Of a stretch of DNA of 64,000 bases, positions 53,717 to 62,431 are shown piece by piece; the stretch's first letter is position 1; each line of letters begins with the position of its first letter. Where the stretch lies: contig NZ_CP054141.1 of NCBI RefSeq assembly GCF_013284035.1, forward strand, positions 3,906,001-3,970,000. Reading direction: 5' to 3'. The DNA is from Flavobacterium sp. M31R6 (GTDB taxonomy: Bacteria; Bacteroidota; Bacteroidia; Flavobacteriales; Flavobacteriaceae). The position numbers and the translations under genes were made by a program. The notes beneath the pieces are model-generated. The model was not told the DNA's origin. It was given only the letters and a program-made list of their open reading frames with translations, and made no database searches.

Positions 53717-55414
53717 TTACTGTTTTTGATTTCTTAGAAAATGAGTTTCAAAGATAGAAGAATTCCCTACATTATCAACTACAACAACTTTTAATTCATT
53801 GTCCCCATCAGCAACAATTCCATCACTAAAATCATGAGTCAATAGTCCAGTTTTGTTATCATACTCCATCAAAATCCATTTTCCGTTAAGGTACCCATTA
53901 TACGATTTGATCCCCGACAAACCATCCGAAATACTTACTTGAAGTAATTTTTGATTGTCCAATTTTTTCCCCTCAATAGATTTTGCAATCTTAATTACGG
54001 GAACAATAGTATCTAAAGCCAATTTATACTGTCCTAAAGTTTTCACTCTGGTCTCATAAACATTGTTTTTTTCGCGAGTCGTATTATAACTCACTCTTCC
54101 TCCTTCTATTCGACCAATAAATACTTTATCTTTTAGATCCGCTGGATAACTATCGCTTTCCATAGTAATTGTAAAATTTGTGTGTGCAGGAACAGTATCA
54201 TCATGTACCGTCAAAACATTATTTTTTACATCAAAATTCAAATTAAAGTCATTATAAAATGTGCCGGCCGGAAAGAAAACAGAACATTTATCTTTTTCAA
54301 AAAAGCAATCCTTAGACGCTTTTACAACATAATTAGCAACAATAGGTTCTTTTTCGATTATGGTTGAAAGTAAGTCATATTCTACTGGAATCGAAATTGC
54401 GGTTTTATTTCCATAAAAATCAGAAACATTCAAACTACAAACCGAAGTCAAATTGGGAAGCACTGTAATAATTCCATTTGTTTCGTCTGTTTTTATAATG
54501 CTCAAATTATAAGGTGGATTCATAAACAGTTTTTGGATTCTTTGCCCCGATTTTTTATAAAGCGAATAATCAATCAAAGCATTTACATATCTCATTTCAT
54601 CAAAAGAATAGGTATTAAATTGATAACCAAAGATAGATTTTCCGTTACAGGACAAATTCACATCAAAAACTCCATTTTTATTGAAAGACACATCATCATA
54701 ATCATAAGCTATAATACCAAAACCAATTTTCCCATTGGCAATAACCTTATCAGCCATATAAGTTCCGTCCTTTTGCAAGGATAAATTAATTGGAATAGGC
54801 CGTTTTGAATGATTTACTGTTGTTTTTGAATCTAAAGGATAAGCATACAAATTCGAGACTATTGGCTTTTTGGTATCTTTCATTAAAGCATCAAATCCAA
54901 AAAACATTGGGTTAATGATTTTCTCTGTTTTAGTATCTCGAAATTCAAAATGTAAATGTGGTCCTTCCGAAGCACCAGTATTTCCGGAAACCGCAATTAA
55001 TTGTCCTTTTTTGACAGGCATTTCATTGGGTTTAAAATACATTTCAATTTCAAACGACTTTTCTTTATAATGCGTTTTCTTTATGAAACTCTCAATAGAA
55101 TCAGTCGCTTTTTGCAAATGTCCATACACTGAAGTAAAACCGTTGGGATGATCGATATAAATTGTCTTTCCGTTTCCAAAAGTGGAAATCTTGATTCTGG
55201 AAACATATCCATCGGCTACAGCATAGACATTTAAGCCTTCTTTTTGAAGTGTTTTCAAATCAAAACCCGCGTGAAAGTGATTCGGTCTCAATTCACCAAA
55301 ATTTCCGGATAATTGCAGCGGAATATCAAGTGGAGGACAAAAATAATTTTTAGGATAATCTGTTTGAGCAAAAAGTGTCGTAGTGAATACTAGCAAAAAA
55401 AAAGAAAATTTCAT
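53717..55414 (-). CDS. M23-family metallopeptidase
   Basis: The 565-residue protein has a short signal sequence and the LytM-type zinc peptidase at about residues 30-170. Ligands are visible in HFHAGFDLK and the paired HLHFEFRD, with the IDHPNGFTSVYGHL motif between. The remaining 390 residues are beta-rich with no domain I recognise. M23 enzymes cut peptidoglycan cross-links. It lies 12 bp upstream of the TonB receptor gene. The minus-strand element at 55450-55501, resembling the crtB and aroQ leaders, is 35 bp upstream of its ATG. Confidence 0.88.
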   Translation of the reverse strand: MKFSFFLLVFTTTLFAQTDYPKNYFCPPLDIPLQLSGNFGELRPNHFHAGFDLKTLQKEGLNVYAVADGYVSRIKISTFGNGKTIYIDHPNGFTSVYGHLQKATDSIESFIKKTHYKEKSFEIEMYFKPNEMPVKKGQLIAVSGNTGASEGPHLHFEFRDTKTEKIINPMFFGFDALMKDTKKPIVSNLYAYPLDSKTTVNHSKRPIPINLSLQKDGTYMADKVIANGKIGFGIIAYDYDDVSFNKNGVFDVNLSCNGKSIFGYQFNTYSFDEMRYVNALIDYSLYKKSGQRIQKLFMNPPYNLSIIKTDETNGIITVLPNLTSVCSLNVSDFYGNKTAISIPVEYDLLSTIIEKEPIVANYVVKASKDCFFEKDKCSVFFPAGTFYNDFNLNFDVKNNVLTVHDDTVPAHTNFTITMESDSYPADLKDKVFIGRIEGGRVSYNTTREKNNVYETRVKTLGQYKLALDTIVPVIKIAKSIEGKKLDNQKLLQVSISDGLSGIKSYNGYLNGKWILMEYDNKTGLLTHDFSDGIVADGDNELKVVVVDNVGNSSIFETHFLRNQKQ

Positions 55415-55449
55415 ATGTGGATAATATTTTTTTCATTGGAATATGGAAT

Positions 55450-55501
55450 TCGCATAACTTCATTGGTGTTTGCGACCAATTTACAATCATGCTCATTTCA
55501 T
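55450..55501 (-). repeat. Leader-like repeat, copy 2 (5' half), before the M23 gene
   Basis: On the minus strand it reads ATGAAATGAGCATGATTG, TAAATTGGT, 7 nt, ACCAAT, then TTATGCGA. This aligns with the 5' halves of the crtB and aroQ elements. The downstream CAATTACATAGGACC block is missing, but CATATGAAA at the start codon is shared. Confidence 0.7.
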
Positions 55502-55622
55502 GGAATACATTTTTGCTAAGATAAAAAAAGCAACTAATACCCACAAGACAAAACAAAACCAAAATACAATAAACTGATTTTTAAATAATTGATTATTTTA
55601 ACGTAAAAAAATCGATAAAATA

Positions 55623-55652
55623 TTGCAATAATAAAAAGGAATACTAACTTTG
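55623..55652 (+). promoter_or_regulatory. Complete Bacteroidota promoter of the zapB-like/zapA operon
   Basis: TTG at 55623-55625, a 19 bp spacer, then TAACTTTG at 55645-55652. The ZapB-like ATG is 28 bp further downstream. Confidence 0.7.
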
Positions 55653-55680
55653 TAAGATTAAGTAATGAATAGGAATTATA

Positions 55681-55971
55681 ATGAGTGTGATTGCAGAAAT
55701 AATTGATACTCTTGAAAATAAGATTGGAAAACTTTTTTTGAAAATAAAAAGTTTAGAAAAAAACAATCAAGAATTATATCTAGAGTTAAAGAACGCTGCA
55801 GTGTTAATACAAACTCAATCCAAAGAGATTGAAGCGTTAAAAACACAATTAGAAACACTCAAAATAGCCAATGCATTATTAGGCAGTGACGATAACAAAA
55901 GAGATACAAAGCTTAAAATAAATTCAATAATTCGTGAAATTGATTACTGTATAGCCCAGCTATCAGATTAG
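55681..55971 (+). CDS. Small coiled-coil protein, ZapB-like position
   Basis: The 96-residue protein is almost entirely a heptad-like coiled coil (IIDTLENKIGKLFLKIKSLEKNNQELYLELKNAA, EIEALKTQLETLKIANALLG). In many Flavobacteriia, by recollection, such a gene precedes zapA, so a cell-division partner of ZapA is plausible. It shows no detectable identity to E. coli ZapB beyond coiled-coil character, so the call stays tentative. It ends 8 bp before zapA and shares its promoter at 55623-55652. Confidence 0.6.
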   Translation: MSVIAEIIDTLENKIGKLFLKIKSLEKNNQELYLELKNAAVLIQTQSKEIEALKTQLETLKIANALLGSDDNKRDTKLKINSIIREIDYCIAQLSD

Positions 55972-55979
55972 TAAAAAAT

Positions 55980-56273
55980 ATGGACGAAAAGCTTAAAATT
56001 AAAATATCAATTGCTGACAGAGTTTACCCGCTAACGGTAGATTTCGCTCAGGAAGAAGGACTTAGAAGTGCTTCAAAAAAAATTGATGCGATGATTAAGC
56101 AGTTTGAAGAAAATTATGCTGTGCGAGATAAACAAGATGTATTGGCTATGTGTGCCTTACAATTTGCTTCTCAAGCAGAACAAAAACAGATTGATAATGC
56201 TATAAATGGAGAAGAAACCATTGAAAGATTAAACAAAATCAATTTGCTTTTGGACGAATATCTCGAAAATTAA
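55980..56273 (+). CDS. zapA: Cell division protein ZapA
   Basis: The 97-residue protein matches ZapA: an N-terminal domain (LKIKISIADRVYPLTVDFAQEEGLRSASKKIDAMIKQFEENYAVRDKQDVLAMCALQFA) followed by a coiled-coil tail (ETIERLNKINLLLDEYLEN). ZapA cross-links FtsZ protofilaments at the Z-ring. It is in an operon with the ZapB-like gene and directly precedes a probable 6S RNA and rny, as also happens near zapA in other bacteria. Confidence 0.88.
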   Translation: MDEKLKIKISIADRVYPLTVDFAQEEGLRSASKKIDAMIKQFEENYAVRDKQDVLAMCALQFASQAEQKQIDNAINGEETIERLNKINLLLDEYLEN

Positions 56274-56299
56274 ACGTTCTTTACAAAGACTAAGATACT

Positions 56300-56458
56300 G
56301 CCTACATTAGTTCATATTGGTAAACTCAACACTAACAATTTAGAATGAGCAAATCATCACTACTAAAGCATGCCACGCTTCGGCGAGGAAACTTGAACAG
56401 TGAGTTAGCTCAAAACTTGTCTTTTCGAGTTTATACAACTTCTAATGTAGGCTTTTTT
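56300..56458 (+). ncRNA. ssrS: Probable 6S RNA (Flavobacteria type)
   Basis: A 153 nt segment folds with a perfect closing stem, GCCTACATTAG (56300-56310) with CTAATGTAGGC (56442-56452), and a second stem GTAAACTC/GAGTTTATAC. A large internal bubble and a central CGCTTCGGCG hairpin follow. The T run after GGC acts as terminator. It lies between zapA and rny with no frame; in E. coli the 6S gene also follows zapA. 6S RNA mimics an open promoter and holds RNA polymerase. No covariance search could be run, so 6S identity rests on structure, size and position. Confidence 0.65.
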
Positions 56459-56480
56459 TATATATAAATTTTTAACAAAC

Positions 56481-58043
56481 ATGGACATCATAACAATAAT
56501 TATTTCAGGAATTACAGGTATTGCATTAGGATTTGGTATTGCCAAAATCATCGAAAAAAGCAATATCTCTAATTTAATTAAAAGTGCCAAAAAAGAAGCA
56601 GCCTCAATACTAAAAGACGCTAATCTTGAAGCCGAAAACATCAAAAAAGATAAAATCCTTCAAGCAAAAGAAAAATTCATTGAATTAAAATCGGAGCATG
56701 AACAAGTAATTCTAGCCAGAGACAAAAAAGTTGCTGAAGTAGAAAAAAGAGTTCGTGACAAAGAATCCCAAATTTCAAATGAATTATCAAAAGCTAAAAA
56801 AGTAAATGATGATTTTGAAGCAAAAACTGCAGAATACGAGTCTAAAATTGAAAATTTAGAGAAAAAACAACTAGAGGTTGACAGACTACACAAAAGTCAA
56901 TTGCAACAGCTGGAAGTTATTTCTGGACTATCTGCCGATGAAGCCAAAGAACAACTTATTGAAGGCCTTAAAGGTGAAGCGAAGAGCAAGGCAATGTCTC
57001 ATATTCAAGACACTATTGAAGAGGCTAAATTAACAGCACAACAGGAAGCCAAAAAAATCATCATCAACACTATCCAACGAGTTGGTACCGAAGAAGCTGT
57101 AGAAAACTGTGTATCTGTTTTCAACATTGAATCGGATGATGTAAAAGGTAGAATCATTGGACGTGAAGGTAGAAACATCAGGGCGCTTGAAGCAGCAACC
57201 GGAGTTGAAATTATCGTTGACGATACACCAGAGGCGATTATTCTTTCTTGTTTCGACCCTGTGCGTAGAGAAATTGCCCGTTTGGCATTACACAAATTAG
57301 TAACAGACGGACGTATCCACCCAGCACGTATTGAAGAAGTAGTTGCCAAAACAACTAAACAAATTGATGATGAAATTATCGAAGTAGGTAAACGTACCGT
57401 GATTGATTTAGGAATCCACGGTTTACATCCAGAATTGATAAAAGTAGTTGGTAGAATGAAATACCGTTCTTCTTACGGACAAAACTTATTACAACACTCC
57501 CGTGAAGTTTCTAAACTTTGTGGAATCATGGCAGCCGAATTAGGATTAAATGTTAAACTTGCCAAAAGAGCTGGTTTACTTCACGATATTGGTAAAGTGC
57601 CGGATGCGGAAAGTGATTTACCACACGCATTATTGGGTATGCAATGGGCTGAAAAATATGGTGAGAAAGAAGAAGTTTGTAATGCAATTGGAGCCCACCA
57701 CGACGAAATAGAAATGAAATCGTTACTATCTCCAATTATTCAGGTTTGTGATGCTATTTCGGGTGCAAGACCAGGCGCAAGAAGACAAGTTTTGGATTCT
57801 TACATTCAACGTTTAAAAGATCTTGAAGAAGTGGCTTACGGATTTAATGGCGTTAAAAATGCTTATGCTATCCAAGCCGGTAGAGAACTTCGTGTAATTG
57901 TAGAAAGCGAAAAAGTATCTGATGAAAATGCGGCTAATTTATCATTTGAAATCTCTCAAAAAATACAAACTGAAATGACTTATCCAGGTCAAGTAAAAGT
58001 TACCGTGATCAGAGAAACCAGAGCTGTTAATATCGCAAAATAA
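56481..58043 (+). CDS. rny: Ribonuclease Y
   Basis: The 520-residue membrane-anchored endoribonuclease initiates mRNA decay. An N-terminal helix ([21 protein letters not shown]) precedes a coiled-coil region to about residue 150. A KH domain with [31 protein letters not shown] lies near 220-250. The HD domain holds [11 protein letters not shown] and [12 protein letters not shown] near 367, with [14 protein letters not shown] following. Length fits the family. The start ATG is 23 bp after the presumed 6S terminator, so transcription may come from its own promoter or from 6S read-through. Confidence 0.97.
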   Translation: MDIITIIISGITGIALGFGIAKIIEKSNISNLIKSAKKEAASILKDANLEAENIKKDKILQAKEKFIELKSEHEQVILARDKKVAEVEKRVRDKESQISNELSKAKKVNDDFEAKTAEYESKIENLEKKQLEVDRLHKSQLQQLEVISGLSADEAKEQLIEGLKGEAKSKAMSHIQDTIEEAKLTAQQEAKKIIINTIQRVGTEEAVENCVSVFNIESDDVKGRIIGREGRNIRALEAATGVEIIVDDTPEAIILSCFDPVRREIARLALHKLVTDGRIHPARIEEVVAKTTKQIDDEIIEVGKRTVIDLGIHGLHPELIKVVGRMKYRSSYGQNLLQHSREVSKLCGIMAAELGLNVKLAKRAGLLHDIGKVPDAESDLPHALLGMQWAEKYGEKEEVCNAIGAHHDEIEMKSLLSPIIQVCDAISGARPGARRQVLDSYIQRLKDLEEVAYGFNGVKNAYAIQAGRELRVIVESEKVSDENAANLSFEISQKIQTEMTYPGQVKVTVIRETRAVNIAK

Positions 58044-58084
58044 AGCCACTATACGTTGCCAAAGCAACAGAGAGTAAAATACCA

Positions 58085-58135
58085 AAAAAATCCAAATCCC
58101 AATTTATCAATAATTGGAATTTGGATTTTTTTATT
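58085..58135 (+). terminator. Intrinsic terminator of rny
   Basis: Two 20 bp arms (58085-58104 and 58112-58131) with one mismatch and a 7 nt loop, followed by T's. Confidence 0.85.
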
Positions 58136-58180
58136 TTAAAGTCAGATGATGTTTCCAAAAACACACTATTGCTGGCTCTT

Positions 58181-58275
58181 TAGTCCTGATGGAAGCGGCA
58201 TCTCCCGATTTAGAAAAACAAGGCTTTTTTGCCGTAGTTTTTGTTAATCGGGAAATATAGCGAACAGCAGGAACT
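58181..58275 (+). repeat. Family-1 palindromic element, copy E
   Basis: TAGTCCTGATGGAAGCGGCA, then an imperfect hairpin (CTCCCGATT with AATCGGGA), then AATATAGCGAACAGCAGGA. Ends match copies A, B and D. Confidence 0.7.
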
Positions 58276-58318
58276 ATATTTACCGATAATACCTATTGTT
58301 TCGCTCCTTATTGTTTTT

Positions 58319-59821
58319 TTAGCCTTTCTTGAAATAAATTTTAAAGGTGGATCCAAAATTAAGAGTACTTTCAACCTCGATTTTACCTCCCATGTTTTCA
58401 ATTTGGTTTTTGGTAAGATATAAACCAACTCCCCTCGCATCGTTGTTTCTGTGGAACGTTTTATACAATCCAAAAATAGAGTCTTTATGCTTTTCGAGAT
58501 CAATTCCCAAACCATTGTCTTTTACATTCAAGACAACAAAATCATCATTTGCCTCAGCTGTAAAAATGATTTTGGGTTCTTTGTTAGGATCGGAATATTT
58601 GATTGCATTGGTAACCAAGTTCAACATGATGCTTTCCAGATAGGCCGGCACGCAAAATACTTTTACTCCGCCAGGAACATAATTCATAACCTGAATTCCT
58701 TTTAGCTTAATTGACTCATTCAAAACGTCCAAAACTTTATCAATAAAACTATTGACTTTCAACAATTGCATATTGTTTTCCCGCTCGGTGTATATACTAA
58801 CCAAATCGTTTAAATTTTCGATTGTAGAGAACAATTCATCCGAAACGATCTGAATATTACTAAACGTATCTTCATTCGAGAGAAGCCCTTCCTGGTGCAA
58901 ATCCAGCAGTGATTTTATATTACCGCTATGAGTTCTTAAATTGTGGGATACAATATGAGCAAAATTCAGCAACTTATTGTTTTGGGTATTTACAATTTCG
59001 AGCATTTTGGCCAGCTCAATTTCTTTTTCTTTTTGGGCAGATATGTCGGTATGTGTACCTACGATTCGCATTGGCTTGTCATCATCGTCTCTTTCTATGA
59101 CTTTACCCCTGTCCAAAATCCATTTGTATTTACCATTACAGAGAACGCGGTGACAGGTCTCATAAAAAGGAATTTTATTGTCAAAATGCAGATTTATGTT
59201 GCCATAATATTCATCTCTATCGTCTGGATGTACTCTTTCGTCCCATTCTTCGGGAGCGGCAACCAAATCTGATTCTGTCAATTCCAAAATTTTCATCGAC
59301 TCTGAGGAATAATAGACTTTATTGGTTATCAAATCCCAGTCCCAGACTCCCCTATCCGATGCTTGTACCGCAAAATGATACCTTTCGTCCGCTACCTTTA
59401 ATCTGATTTCCTGTTCTTTTACAACCGTTATGTCTGAAATCAGGCCGTAAAAAACCACCTCTTCATTATCACTTTTCTTCGGCGTGGCATCAATACGAAT
59501 CCATTTATAACCGCTTTCTGGCATTAGCAGTCTGAAATCAATCTCCCACTTTTCATTGCTTGTAATAGCCTTTTCGTAAGAATCCAAAAAGACTTTTAAA
59601 TCTGGTTCATAAATTTTATAATTCGATAATTTGTATGAGTCTTCCAGAAATTCATTTATGGAAAACTCATTCAAAAACTCAATAGGTTTACTCAAAAAAT
59701 CAACTGAAATTTGTTTTTGGGAATTCACCCTTATCTGAAAAATAATATTCGGAAGCTGCTTAATTAAACTTTCGTATAATTTATTTAAGTCTTCTGGGTT
59801 TTTATTGGCTGTAAAAATCAT
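58319..59821 (-). CDS. PAS-domain sensor histidine kinase
   Basis: The 500-residue cytosolic kinase has a PAS domain at about 15-135 and a second at about 145-265 (RYHFAVQASDRGVWDWDLITNKVYYS, ending MRIVGTHTDISAQKE). The phosphoacceptor region is NFAHIVSHNLRTHSGNIKSLL with histidine near 292. The ATPase part has NLVTNAIKYSD (N-box), VKDNGLGID and GVGLYLTKNQIENMGG. No transmembrane segment or receiver domain is seen, and no response regulator lies nearby. It probably senses a soluble or redox signal; the partner is unknown. Confidence 0.9.
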   Translation of the reverse strand: MIFTANKNPEDLNKLYESLIKQLPNIIFQIRVNSQKQISVDFLSKPIEFLNEFSINEFLEDSYKLSNYKIYEPDLKVFLDSYEKAITSNEKWEIDFRLLMPESGYKWIRIDATPKKSDNEEVVFYGLISDITVVKEQEIRLKVADERYHFAVQASDRGVWDWDLITNKVYYSSESMKILELTESDLVAAPEEWDERVHPDDRDEYYGNINLHFDNKIPFYETCHRVLCNGKYKWILDRGKVIERDDDDKPMRIVGTHTDISAQKEKEIELAKMLEIVNTQNNKLLNFAHIVSHNLRTHSGNIKSLLDLHQEGLLSNEDTFSNIQIVSDELFSTIENLNDLVSIYTERENNMQLLKVNSFIDKVLDVLNESIKLKGIQVMNYVPGGVKVFCVPAYLESIMLNLVTNAIKYSDPNKEPKIIFTAEANDDFVVLNVKDNGLGIDLEKHKDSIFGLYKTFHRNNDARGVGLYLTKNQIENMGGKIEVESTLNFGSTFKIYFKKG

Positions 59822-59906
59822 AACTTATGATACTTCATTGATGTACTAACAAAAATATTGAATCCAAAACAGATATTAACATAAAATACTAGATTTAATA
59901 CAAAAA

Positions 59907-60803
59907 TTACTTCCTAGGATGATAAGCATTCATTACTTCTGTTAAAAATTTTCTATCCAAATGCACATAAATTTCTGTCGTAGTAATGGATTCGTGACCA
60001 AGCATCAATTGAATCGAGCGCAAATCGGCACCATTTTCCAACAGATGGGTGGCAAAAGAATGCCTGAAAGTATGCGGACTTATTTTTTTATTCAGATTGA
60101 TTTTTACCGCCAAATCCTTGATAATAGTAAAAATCATAGCCCGCGTCAATTGTCGCCCTCTTCGGTTCAAAAACAAAGTATCTTCAAAACCTTTTTGAAT
60201 ATTTAAATGAACGCGCACTTCATTTCTATAAATTCCAATGTATTTTTGGGTCAAATCCCCCACTGGAACAAAACGTTGTTTATTCCCTTTTCCGGTAATT
60301 TTGATAAATCCTTCCTCAAAAAACAGATCGGATATTTTTAAGGCTACCAATTCGGAAACCCGAAGTCCGCAACCGTATAAAGTTTCCAGCAATGCCCTAT
60401 TACGCTCCCCTTCATTGGAACTCAAATCGATTGCCGAAATAATGGCGTCAATTTCCTCGACTGCCAAGGTATCAGGCAGTTTGCGTCCTGTTTTCGGAGA
60501 CTCTATCAATTCCAAAGGATTGTCATTTCTAAAATCTTCAAATATTAAATATGAGAAAAAGCTTTTCAAACCCGAAATTATTCGGGCCTGTGATCTAGGA
60601 TTTACTTCTTTGGAAACAGCATAAATGAATTGCTGCACTGTTTCTTCATTAATGGTTATAGGCGAAACTTGAATCGAATTTTGATTCAAAAACAAACACA
60701 ACCGCTCAATATCGAAAGAATAATTATCAATGGTGTTTTTTGATAAACCTCTTTCAATCTTAAGATAGGACTGATAACTCTTTAGATACGATTCCCAATT
60801 CAT
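59907..60803 (-). CDS. xerD: Tyrosine recombinase XerD
   Basis: The 298-residue recombinase resolves chromosome dimers at dif with XerC. The N-terminal SAM-like domain (WESYLKSYQSYLKIERGLSKNTIDNYSFDIERL) precedes the catalytic part. Catalytic residues are the arginine in YGCGLRVSELVAL near 150, the lysine in ITGKGNKQRFVP, the HTFRHSFATHLLENGADLR and LGHESITTTEIYVHL motifs, and the terminal tyrosine near 281. Length is normal. It is divergent from aroQ with the OMP gene between. Phage-like recombinases are less likely given the length and sequence. Confidence 0.94.
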   Translation of the reverse strand: MNWESYLKSYQSYLKIERGLSKNTIDNYSFDIERLCLFLNQNSIQVSPITINEETVQQFIYAVSKEVNPRSQARIISGLKSFFSYLIFEDFRNDNPLELIESPKTGRKLPDTLAVEEIDAIISAIDLSSNEGERNRALLETLYGCGLRVSELVALKISDLFFEEGFIKITGKGNKQRFVPVGDLTQKYIGIYRNEVRVHLNIQKGFEDTLFLNRRGRQLTRAMIFTIIKDLAVKINLNKKISPHTFRHSFATHLLENGADLRSIQLMLGHESITTTEIYVHLDRKFLTEVMNAYHPRK

Positions 60804-60831
60804 TTGAACAAAGTAAGAACTTTTTTAGGTA

Positions 60832-60860
60832 AAAAAAAACCTCTCGAGTTGAGAGGTTTT
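60832..60860 (-). terminator. Intrinsic terminator after the beta-barrel protein gene
   Basis: AAAACCTCTC and GAGAGGTTTT pair around a 5 nt loop with A/T flanks; the minus-strand T run follows the stem. Confidence 0.75.
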
Positions 60861-60880
60861 GATAAATCGAAATAATTAAA

Positions 60881-61483
60881 CTACCATTTGTATAATAGTC
60901 CAAATTTAGGTTGAGCAAAGACATTGTTGAATAAATTCACATTAATCACTAAGTCGCTAGTACTTGAACCATTTTCAGGGTTTGCATTATTATAACTTAA
61001 AATCTCAGCTAGCGTAAATGTTGCAGCCCATTTTGGAGTGAAAAAATAATTGATTCCCAAATCAATATTGGCTTTGATACCATTATTCATATTAGTAGAA
61101 CCATTAATATACTCTAATTTTGTATGGTTATAACCCAATCCCGCTTCTCCAAATGCCTTGAAATTTCCTAAATTCAAAAAATAATATCTTGCAAATACTC
61201 CGATTCCATACGAGCTTGATTTGTCAAGATTATTACTGTTAGGCAAATAAGACACTGTTGAGATATTAAAATCAGCACCTACAGCCCATTTTTCATCCAA
61301 AAAATAACCAAATTTAGGTGTTAACGCAAAATAATCGTTACTGCTGTCTCCAGTAGTTAAAGTAATTCCGCCTTCAAGCCACATATCTCCTTTTGAAAAA
61401 GTAGCCTTAGTCATTCCCGATTCTTGAGCATTTGCAAAACTAAAAGCAAAAACTGCTACCAATAATAAAATAATTTTTTTCAT
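60881..61483 (-). CDS. Outer membrane beta-barrel protein
   Basis: The 200-residue protein has a signal peptide ending AFSFANAQ and eight or so amphipathic strands: MWLEGGITLTTGDSSNDYFALTPKFGYFLDEKWAVGADFNISTV, AFGEAGLGYNHTKLEYING, and the final NVFAQPKFGLLYKW ending in an aromatic residue, typical for OMP insertion. It resembles the OMP_b-brl family. Its substrate or function is not known. It is transcribed alone, with its own terminator, upstream of xerD on the same strand. Confidence 0.82.
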   Translation of the reverse strand: MKKIILLLVAVFAFSFANAQESGMTKATFSKGDMWLEGGITLTTGDSSNDYFALTPKFGYFLDEKWAVGADFNISTVSYLPNSNNLDKSSSYGIGVFARYYFLNLGNFKAFGEAGLGYNHTKLEYINGSTNMNNGIKANIDLGINYFFTPKWAATFTLAEILSYNNANPENGSSTSDLVINVNLFNNVFAQPKFGLLYKW

Positions 61484-61929
61484 ATTTTTTTGTTTTGTTT
61501 GTTAATACGTGAATAAATGTACGAAATACCGACTAACATTAATCAACCAAAACTTAATTTAATCTTAAAATAACTTCTTAAACTTCTATTTCTTAAAATA
61601 AAACAAAAAATTAAATAACTAAACAAAAACAGTTTAAGAAAAACTAAAAGAACAAATCACATTGTAGAATCCAAAAAGAGACTTTTATTCCTAACAAAAC
61701 AACGATACTTCGTTTTATTAAAAAAAACAATGGCTTTTTGACAAAAAATACATCTTTAATCTATAGGGATTATTTATTTTTACAAAAACAAAAAAATTAA
61801 GAAATGAGCATGACTCTAAATTGGTCACTAGTACCAATTATGATATGCGAAACGTAGTTCGATGGCTCCAATAAAATAATAGCTCCCATCAATTACATAT
61901 GACCTATAAAAAACAATAAATATCAACAT
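61484..61929. other. Intergenic region with leader-like repeat
   Basis: An AT-rich gap between the divergent beta-barrel and aroQ genes. The aroQ leader repeat fills 61801-61929; nothing recognisable was seen before it. Confidence 0.55.
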
Positions 61930-61932
61930 ATG
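61801..61932 (+). repeat. Leader-like repeat, copy 3, ending at the aroQ start codon
   Basis: The 5' half reads GAAATGAGCATGACTC, TAAATTGGT, CACTAGT, ACCAATTATGA, TATGCGA and folds as a hairpin (AATTGGT/ACCAATT) closed by GCAT/ATGC. The 3' half has CAATTACATATGACC and TATAAAAAACAATAAATAT, ending CATATGAAA at the aroQ ATG. The 3' half matches the crtB leader with about four differences. Confidence 0.8.
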
Positions 61933-62343
61933 AAAATAGCCATCCTTAATGGTCCAAATTTAAATTTACTGGGAAAAAGAGAACCTGAAGTTTATGGAAC
62001 CCAAACTTTCGAAGATTATTTTGAACTTTTAAAAAATAAGTTTCCCAAAATAGAATTAACTTACTATCAAAGCAACATCGAAGGAGAATTAATTGGTAAA
62101 ATACAGGAACTAGGCTTTAATTATGATGGTATTATCCTTAATGCTGGCGCTTATACTCATACTTCAATAGGAATTGGAGACGCCATAAAAGCAGTAACCA
62201 CCCCAGTAATTGAAGTTCATATTTCAAATACTTATGCGCGTGAAAGTTTCAGACATCAATCTTATATTTCTGGAAATGCCAAAGGTGTAATTCTAGGGTT
62301 CGGTTTAAAAAGTTATGATTTGGCTATTCAGTCATTTTTATAG
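61930..62343 (+). CDS. aroQ: 3-dehydroquinate dehydratase, type II
   Basis: The 137-residue enzyme dehydrates 3-dehydroquinate in the shikimate pathway and forms dodecamers. Type II hallmarks are the N-terminal ILNGPNLNLLGKREPEVYG with the catalytic tyrosine, ILNAGAYTHTSIGIGDAI, and EVHISNTYARESFRHQSYIS with the active-site histidine and arginine. Length is slightly short but typical for Bacteroidota. It is monocistronic and is preceded by the leader-like repeat, whose end overlaps its ATG. Confidence 0.96.
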   Translation: MKIAILNGPNLNLLGKREPEVYGTQTFEDYFELLKNKFPKIELTYYQSNIEGELIGKIQELGFNYDGIILNAGAYTHTSIGIGDAIKAVTTPVIEVHISNTYARESFRHQSYISGNAKGVILGFGLKSYDLAIQSFL

Positions 62344-62431
62344 TATTTTTTTAACAAATCTTTACAATAAACCAGCTCTATTTACATGTAACAATCTTAC
62401 AAAAAAGCGTCCAACATTAAAACTACAATTT

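Noticed and set aside
59907..60803. Tyrosine recombinase as a mobile-element integrase
   Set aside because: Length, motifs and single-copy housekeeping neighbourhood fit XerD; no attachment site or phage genes nearby.
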